64,000 bases of DNA from Streptomyces angustmyceticus (lineage in GTDB: Bacteria > Actinomycetota > Actinomycetes > Streptomycetales > Streptomycetaceae). How positions within the stretch are numbered: position 1 is the stretch's first letter; each line of letters starts with the position of its first letter. Of the stretch, positions 59,725-64,000 are shown piece after piece. The notes below the pieces were generated by a model. That model saw only the letters and a list, made by a program, of their open reading frames with translations, was not told where the DNA came from and did not search any database. The position numbers and the translations under genes were made by a program. The stretch lies in assembly GCF_019933235.1 (NCBI RefSeq), contig NZ_CP082945.1, positions 1,736,001-1,800,000 of the forward strand, in the 5' to 3' direction.

Positions 59725-59920
59725 GGCACAAGGGTGTCCGGGGCACCCCGCGGGGTCCCCGGTGCGCGGGCGGCCGCCGGCTTCGTGAGCCCCTCCCGCG
59801 CCGCGCCGGCGTCACGTGTGGCGGCCGACGGAGTCCCTGCGACATCCCACGGGTTCCTCGACGGGTGACCGGCGAACCCGCGGGGGCGAGACACCATCGG
59901 CCGCTTCGGCCAGACTCCCC

Positions 59921-59958
59921 GCAACGCGTCGTGGGCGACAACGGTTGCATTGCGTTGC
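59921..59958. promoter_or_regulatory. GCAACG/CGTTGC repeats upstream of the GAF regulator
   Basis: GCAACG (59921-59926) and CGTTGC (59953-59958) are inverted copies, with CAACG and GGTTGC half-sites between them. The block lies 120 bp before the regulator start, a plausible operator. The wider intergenic stretch 59594-60080 holds no gene. Confidence 0.4.
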
Positions 59959-60080
59959 AGCGCCGGGCGGCGGCCCGGGACAATGGCCGCTTCCAGGACG
60001 GACCGGTCGCCCGGTGAGCGTGCGAGAGGCACGCGCGGCACGAGGCACGGCCCGGGGAATTGGGCAGTACGGAGAACAGC

Positions 60081-61370
60081 GTGAGCGACAGAGCGATCGA
60101 CGGCGCCGTCTGGTCGGCCCCGGACAACCGCGCCACCGCACACCGGCTCGCCACGGTCCACGAGGCGGCGCTCGCGGGCGGGACGGCACCCGGCGAGGCG
60201 GGGGACGCGCCCCGTGCGGTGATCGGTGAGTCATGGCGGCGGATGCTGGTCTCCGGCGTCGACCCGGACCACGACCGGCCCCAGACCCCGCTCCCCGTCG
60301 CGGAGTTGGAGCGCCGCCGGCAGGTGTCCCAGCTGGCGACGGTGCTGCCGGTGTTCCATGAGGGGCTGTTATCCGCGGCCGACGCCGCTCAGCAGATCAT
60401 GGTGATCACCGACGCCGAGGGCCGGGTGCTGTGGCGGGAGGGCAGCGCCCCGGTCCGGCGGATGGCCGACCGGCTGGGCTTCGACAAGGGCGCCGACTGG
60501 ACGGAGGGCGTCGTCGGCACCAACGCCATCGGCACCGCGCTGGTGGCCCGCCGGCCGGTGCTGGTGCACTCCGCCGAACACTTCGTCCGCAGCCACCACG
60601 CCTGGACGTGCGCCGCGGCGCCGCTCCACGACCCGCGCGACGGGCGCCTGCTGGGCACCGTGGACCTCAGTGGTCCGGCGCCCGCCTTCCACCCCATGAC
60701 GCTCTCCCTGGTGTCCTCGGTCGCCCGGCTCGCCGAGGGCGAGCTGCGCACCCGCCACCACCGGTCCCTGGAACGGCTGCGGTCGAGCGCGGCACCGGTG
60801 CTGGCACGGATCGGCGGGCGGGCGCTGGCCGTCGACCCGGGCGGCTGGGTCGTGGGGGTGACGGGCCTGACGCCGCCGGACCGGGTGCCGCTGCCCAAGG
60901 CGCCGGAGGCCGGGCCGCTGTGGCTGCCGCGGTACGGGATGTGCGCCCTGGAGCCGTTGCCCGGCGGCTGGCTGATCCGCGTCGGACGGCAGGAGTCGGA
61001 GCCGCGGCCCAGCCGGGTGGTGCTGGACGTCAGCGGCCGGGACGGCTCGACGGTCACCGTCAGCGGCGCGGCCGGCAGCTGGTCGCACGAGCTGACCCCG
61101 CGCCACGCCGAGCTGCTCTTCGTCCTCGCCGCGCACCCCCAGGGGCGCAGCGCCGCCCAGCTCGCCCGGGACCTCTTCGGCGACGACAGCCGCACGGTCA
61201 CGGTACGGGCCGAACTGTCCCGCCTGCGCCGCCACCTCGCGAGCGTCCTGGCCCACCGCCCCTACCGCTTCGCGGACGGCGTCGAGGTGGAACTCCTGCT
61301 GCCGCCCCGCCCCGCCCACCTCCTGCCGCAGTCCCTGGCCCCGGCGGTGGCGGCGGCCCGGCTCGGGTGA
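60081..61370 (+). CDS. GAF-domain transcriptional regulator with C-terminal HTH
   Basis: This 429-aa protein starts at GTG 60081, 6 nt after GGAG. The N-terminal 190 residues or so match the sensor region of AcoR-like regulators: 'ESWRRMLVSGVDPDH', 'QIMVITDAEGRVLWREGSAPVRRMADRLGFDKGADWTEGVVGTNAIGTALVARRPVLVHSAEHFVRSHHAWTCAAAPLHDP' (GAF). The sigma54-activating AAA domain of AcoR is absent; instead a variable middle leads to a C-terminal HTH ('TPRHAELLFVLAAHPQGRSAAQLARDLFGDDSRTVTVRAELSRLRRHL'). In actinomycetes such proteins often control aldehyde or alcohol dehydrogenase genes, none of which is seen here. Confidence 0.87.
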   Translation: MSDRAIDGAVWSAPDNRATAHRLATVHEAALAGGTAPGEAGDAPRAVIGESWRRMLVSGVDPDHDRPQTPLPVAELERRRQVSQLATVLPVFHEGLLSAADAAQQIMVITDAEGRVLWREGSAPVRRMADRLGFDKGADWTEGVVGTNAIGTALVARRPVLVHSAEHFVRSHHAWTCAAAPLHDPRDGRLLGTVDLSGPAPAFHPMTLSLVSSVARLAEGELRTRHHRSLERLRSSAAPVLARIGGRALAVDPGGWVVGVTGLTPPDRVPLPKAPEAGPLWLPRYGMCALEPLPGGWLIRVGRQESEPRPSRVVLDVSGRDGSTVTVSGAAGSWSHELTPRHAELLFVLAAHPQGRSAAQLARDLFGDDSRTVTVRAELSRLRRHLASVLAHRPYRFADGVEVELLLPPRPAHLLPQSLAPAVAAARLG

Positions 61371-61513
61371 GGCGGACGGCCAGGGGGTGTCCGCCACCCG
61401 TCCGGCCGTCTGCTGTCGCCCCCGTCCGGGCGCGCGCCTAGCGTGCCGACAGCGGACCGTGCGCCTCGGGAAGCGGCGTCCCGGGAAGCGCGGCCGGTCA
61501 CGGGAGGTGAGCG

Positions 61514-62218
61514 ATGAGCCCGACGGGTCCGCCGGAGCCGGCGGCCGGGGAGCCGGCGGCCGGGGAGTCCGCGGCCGCGCGCCGGCCCCGGTGGGGTGCG
61601 CTGGCGCTGGCCGGGCTCATCGGCATCGGCATGGTGCGCCAGGGGCTGTCCGGTGAGGCGGACGGGCCGCCGCAGCCGGGGGCGGATACCGCGCTCTTCC
61701 CCGGCGATCTCCCGCCCGACGGCCCCGCGCCGCCGCCGCTGCCCCGCTCCGCGCCCGCCCGGGTGGCGATCGCGTCGCTGGACGTGTCGGCCCCGCTGCT
61801 GCCGCTGGGGCTGGACAAGGACGGCTGGATCGAGGCCCCGCCGGCCGACGCCCCGCGGCTGGCGGGCTGGTACGCGGGTGCGCCGACCCCGGGCGAGAAC
61901 GGCACCGCGGTGATCGTCGGCCATGTCGACAGCCGCAGCGGGCCCGCGGTCTTCTACGGGCTGGGCGCCCTGGAGAAGGGCCGGACGATCCGGGTCACCC
62001 GTGAGGACGGGCGGACCGCGGTCTTCGAGGTCTACGGCATCCAGGTCTTCGACAAGCGGAAGTTCCCGGCCCGGAAGGTCTACGGCCGCACCGGACGCCC
62101 CGAGCTGCGCGTCCTGACCTGCGGCGGCCCCTACGAGGCGGGCTCCGGCTACACGGGAAACGTGGTGGTCTTCGCCCGGATGACCACCACTGCCGGCGCG
62201 GCACCCCGGAGCCGGTGA
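61514..62218 (+). CDS. Class F sortase
   Basis: This 234-aa protein starts at ATG 61514, about 5 nt after GGAGGTGA. An N-terminal TM segment (about 28-41) anchors it. The sortase barrel has 'VAIASLDVSAPLLPLGLDKDGWIEAPP', the catalytic His137 in GHVDS and Cys203 in LTCGG. The 'SGYTGNVVVFARM' C-terminus is usual for class F. Class F enzymes cleave and attach LPxTG-type proteins in actinobacteria; the substrates are not in this window. It stands alone between the GAF regulator and a GNAT gene. Confidence 0.92.
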   Translation: MSPTGPPEPAAGEPAAGESAAARRPRWGALALAGLIGIGMVRQGLSGEADGPPQPGADTALFPGDLPPDGPAPPPLPRSAPARVAIASLDVSAPLLPLGLDKDGWIEAPPADAPRLAGWYAGAPTPGENGTAVIVGHVDSRSGPAVFYGLGALEKGRTIRVTREDGRTAVFEVYGIQVFDKRKFPARKVYGRTGRPELRVLTCGGPYEAGSGYTGNVVVFARMTTTAGAAPRSR

Positions 62219-62263
62219 TCCCCCACACTGTGAGCCGCCGTCTCACGATACGGATGGTCCCTC

Positions 62264-62340
62264 CCCGGCCTCGCCACCACCCCGCCCGGCCTCGCCACCA
62301 CCCTCGGCCTCCTCACCGTCCCGCCCGGCCTCACCGCCCC
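62264..62340. repeat. Pyrimidine-rich degenerate tandem repeat
   Basis: The unit CCCGGCCTCGCCACCACC occurs at 62264 and 62285 (21-bp period), followed by two degenerate copies to 62340. It occupies the gap between the sortase and GNAT genes and is strongly strand-asymmetric (C/T-rich on plus). Confidence 0.7.
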
Positions 62341-62387
62341 CTCGGCCCGGCCCCGGCCCTCCGCCCCCGGTGTGATGTGCTGGCCGC

Positions 62388-62984
62388 ATGAGCATCTCGG
62401 TCACCACGTGGTACCTCGAACAGACCTCGCGCGCCGACCTGTCCCCCACCTCGGGTCCCGCGCCCGACCGGGACGTCCGCATCCTCCGGTCCGAGGTGCC
62501 GTCGCCCGAATTCAGCCGCTTCCTCTATACGGCGGTCGGCGGGGACATCACCTGGACCGACCGGCTGGCGTGGCCGTACGCACAGTGGGCGGCACATCTC
62601 GGGCGCCCCGGCGTGGAGACCTGGGTGGCGCACGACCGCGGGACGCCGGCGGGGTTCATCGAGCTGGTGGCCGAGGGCGGCTCAGTGGAGATCGCCTACT
62701 TCGGACTGCTCCCGGGCTTCCGCGGGCGCCGGATCGGCGGGTACCTGCTCGCGTACGGGACCGAGCGGGCCTGGGACCTGGCCGAGCGGTGGCCGGGGCT
62801 GCCGCCGACCGAGCGGGTATGGGTGCACACCTGCAGCCTGGACGGCCCGCACGCGAAGGCCAACTACGAGCGGCGCGGCTTCCGGGTGTACGAGACCACG
62901 GTGACCGAGGAGCCCGACGCACCGGCCCCGGGACCCTGGCCCGGCGCGGGCCCGCTGACGGCCGACGCACCCGCCGGGGAGTGA
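62388..62984 (+). CDS. GNAT-family N-acetyltransferase
   Basis: This 198-aa protein has the GNAT core between about residues 60 and 175: 'TWVAHDRGTPAGFIELV', then the acetyl-CoA pyrophosphate loop 'YFGLLPGFRGRRIGGYLLAYGTERAWD' (R/Q-x2-G-x-G/A), and 'VHTCSLDGPHAKANYERRGFRVYE' at the end, typical of RimI-like enzymes. The substrate is unknown. It starts at ATG 62388 after a pyrimidine-rich repeat without a clear ribosome site. Confidence 0.87.
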   Translation: MSISVTTWYLEQTSRADLSPTSGPAPDRDVRILRSEVPSPEFSRFLYTAVGGDITWTDRLAWPYAQWAAHLGRPGVETWVAHDRGTPAGFIELVAEGGSVEIAYFGLLPGFRGRRIGGYLLAYGTERAWDLAERWPGLPPTERVWVHTCSLDGPHAKANYERRGFRVYETTVTEEPDAPAPGPWPGAGPLTADAPAGE

Positions 62985-62997
62985 CCGGCACCACAAC

Positions 62998-63014
62998 GTC
63001 TCGCCATACGAGAC
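62998..63014. promoter_or_regulatory. Short inverted repeat before the Cys leader
   Basis: GTCTCG-CCATA-CGAGAC is a perfect 6-bp inverted repeat 63 bp before the leader start codon. It could be an operator or a weak terminator for the GNAT gene. Confidence 0.35.
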
Positions 63015-63076
63015 AGAGGCGTCCGGATTCTGGATAACGGTGGACTGGCCGGAGAGCGGCGTGACACGCTTCCGTC

Positions 63077-63160
63077 ATGTCTCGAGCTGGAATTGCCTTG
63101 GTGAGTCGGCGGCACGTCGACCTCGGCCGCATGTCCAGCGCCATTTGTCGGGCGGGCTGA
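63077..63160 (+). CDS. Cysteine-type leader peptide of the reductase gene
   Basis: The 27-codon ORF begins MSRAGIALVSRRHVDLGRMS and ends SAICRAG. The block RRHVDLxRxxSxxCR is the conserved motif of actinobacterial leader peptides found upstream of sulfur and cysteine genes, where translation of the Cys codon near the end senses charged tRNA-Cys. No good ribosome site precedes it; a CACGCT -10-like element lies 6 nt before the ATG, so the RNA may be leaderless. A hairpin follows the stop by 1 nt, before the reductase gene. Confidence 0.85.
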   Translation: MSRAGIALVSRRHVDLGRMSSAICRAG

Positions 63161-63161
63161 G

Positions 63162-63195
63162 GCTGCCCCCACCAGGGGCCACGGCCCCGGGCAGC
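63162..63195 (+). promoter_or_regulatory. Attenuator hairpin after the Cys leader
   Basis: The outer stem GCTGCCC/GGGCAGC (7 bp) encloses an inner GGGGCC/GGCCCC. It starts 1 nt after the leader stop. Ribosome stalling at the Cys codon would cover the 5' side. The 3' gap of about 180 nt to the reductase start may hold further structure. Confidence 0.6.
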
Positions 63196-63376
63196 ACCCA
63201 GCACCACCACCGCACCTCCCGCCGTCCCCACCGTCGCGGACGCGCTGACACCCCTCGACCCGCAGACCTTCCGACGCGTGTGCCACGCGCCGCCTTTCGG
63301 TATGCCTGCGCAGGCCGTCGCGGGTGCCCGGCGCCCCGTCCGCATTCCTTGAGCCCGCCCAGAAGGACGTACATCC

Positions 63377-64000
63377 ATGGCCGCCTCCCCCGAACTCCCC
63401 GCAGCTGCCACGACCCGCCGCAAGGCCGGACGCCACCGCGGCGAGGGCCAGTGGGCCGTTGGTCACCACACGCCCCTCAACGGCAACGAGCAGTTCAAGA
63501 AGGACGACGACGGTCTCAATGTGCGGACACGCATTGAGACGATCTACGCCAAGTCCGGCTTCGACTCCATCGACCCCAACGACCTGCGCGGGCGGATGCG
63601 TTGGTGGGGCCTGTACACCCAGCGCAAGCCCGGGATCGACGGCGGCAAGACCGCGATCCTGGAGCCGGAGGAGCTGGACGACAAGTACTTCATGCTGCGG
63701 GTGCGCATCGACGGCGGACGCCTGAGCGTGGCGCAGCTGCGCGCCATCGGCGAGGTCTCCGAGCAGTACGCCCGCGGCACCGCGGACATCACCGACCGGC
63801 AGAACATCCAGCTGCACTGGATCCGTATCGAGGACGTCCCCGCCATCTGGGAGAAGCTGGAGGCGGTGGGCCTGTCCACCACCGAGGCCTGCGGCGACTG
63901 CCCGCGTGTGATCATCGGCTCCCCGGTGGCCGGCATCGCGGCGGACGAGATCATCGACGGCACCCCGGCCGTGGACGAGATCCACGAGCGGTACATCGGC
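63377..64000 (+). CDS. Nitrite/sulfite reductase, N-terminal part (cut by window end)
   Basis: 208 codons are visible before the window ends in the same frame, so the gene continues. ATG 63377 has AGAAGGA 9 nt upstream. The sequence matches the sirohaem/ferredoxin-dependent reductase N-terminus: 'RGRMRWWGLYTQRKPG', 'YFMLRVRIDGGRLSVAQLRAIGEVSEQYARGTADITDRQNIQLHWIRIEDVP' and the start of 'TTEACGDCPRVIIGSPVAG'. The catalytic Cys cluster is beyond the window. Presence of the Cys leader upstream argues for sulfite reduction (CysI-type) in cysteine supply rather than nitrite reduction. Confidence 0.93.
   Translation, partial: MAASPELPAAATTRRKAGRHRGEGQWAVGHHTPLNGNEQFKKDDDGLNVRTRIETIYAKSGFDSIDPNDLRGRMRWWGLYTQRKPGIDGGKTAILEPEELDDKYFMLRVRIDGGRLSVAQLRAIGEVSEQYARGTADITDRQNIQLHWIRIEDVPAIWEKLEAVGLSTTEACGDCPRVIIGSPVAGIAADEIIDGTPAVDEIHERYIG

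Overview
The window is a chromosomal stretch from a high-GC actinomycete, almost certainly Streptomyces. Third codon positions are nearly all G or C, and starts are often GTG or TTG. Several families are typical of the genus: a streptophobe-type membrane protein, DUF2637, two SpoIIE-type phosphatases with free HATPase partners, a mycothiol-type (MDMPI) enzyme, and a class F sortase. No rRNA, tRNA, insertion sequence, integrase or CRISPR array could be supported.

Layout. 1-6.1 kb is a patch of visibly lower GC holding a lipoprotein, a SapA-like secreted protein and a three-gene cassette: a signal-less glycoside-hydrolase-like protein, a small membrane protein, and a Tat-exported M15-like protein that has lost two zinc ligands. 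6.2-20.2 kb is mostly housekeeping: DUF2637, an HATPase, a GH38 alpha-mannosidase, a PoxB-type oxidase, a degenerate PP2C-like protein, DUF456, EcsC-like, RsgA, TsaD and DinB. A 23-codon ORF with a perfect Shine-Dalgarno lies between tsaD and rsgA. 20.4-31.8 kb holds a multidomain SpoIIE sensor-phosphatase, DoxX, an APC/KimA-like transporter divergent from a DUF4118-like protein, a mycothiol-family enzyme, a Clp-N/HTH protein with its own palindromic operator, a second DinB, an XRE regulator and an NCS2 nucleobase permease.

32.3-34.8 kb carries the most unusual locus: an EACC1-like protein translationally coupled to a caspase-like protease with a C-terminal XRE-like HTH. This is the architecture of a biological-conflict (defence or cell-suicide) module. 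A MarR gene with a palindromic operator is divergent from it. 34.8-47.9 kb holds streptophobe, a lipoprotein L,D-transpeptidase, an aldo/keto reductase behind a 19-bp-spacer MerR-type promoter, a cobalamin riboswitch with metE, a Tat-exported phospholipase C, an HATPase and a serine hydrolase. 48.2-55.4 kb looks like a cell-envelope or sugar cluster: a polytopic glycosyltransferase, a cytochrome b-molybdopterin oxidoreductase fusion, a membrane protein, and a coupled methyltransferase/DUF2064/GT2 operon followed by a nucleotide-sugar epimerase with a Cys-rich insert. 55.6-64 kb holds a second SpoIIE phosphatase, a BrkB/YihY protein divergent from an AidB-like acyl-CoA dehydrogenase across 18 bp, a GAF-HTH regulator, a class F sortase, a GNAT enzyme, a cysteine-type leader peptide with an attenuator hairpin, and the start of a nitrite/sulfite reductase cut by the window end.

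Working together. Envelope remodelling recurs (wall hydrolases, L,D-transpeptidase, sortase, sugar-modifying genes), as does partner-switching signalling (SpoIIE and HATPase proteins). Sulfur-amino-acid supply is represented twice by RNA-level control: B12 sensing at metE and a Cys leader at the reductase. Nearly every convergent gene pair is separated by a long perfect hairpin, and several genes appear to be transcribed leaderless.
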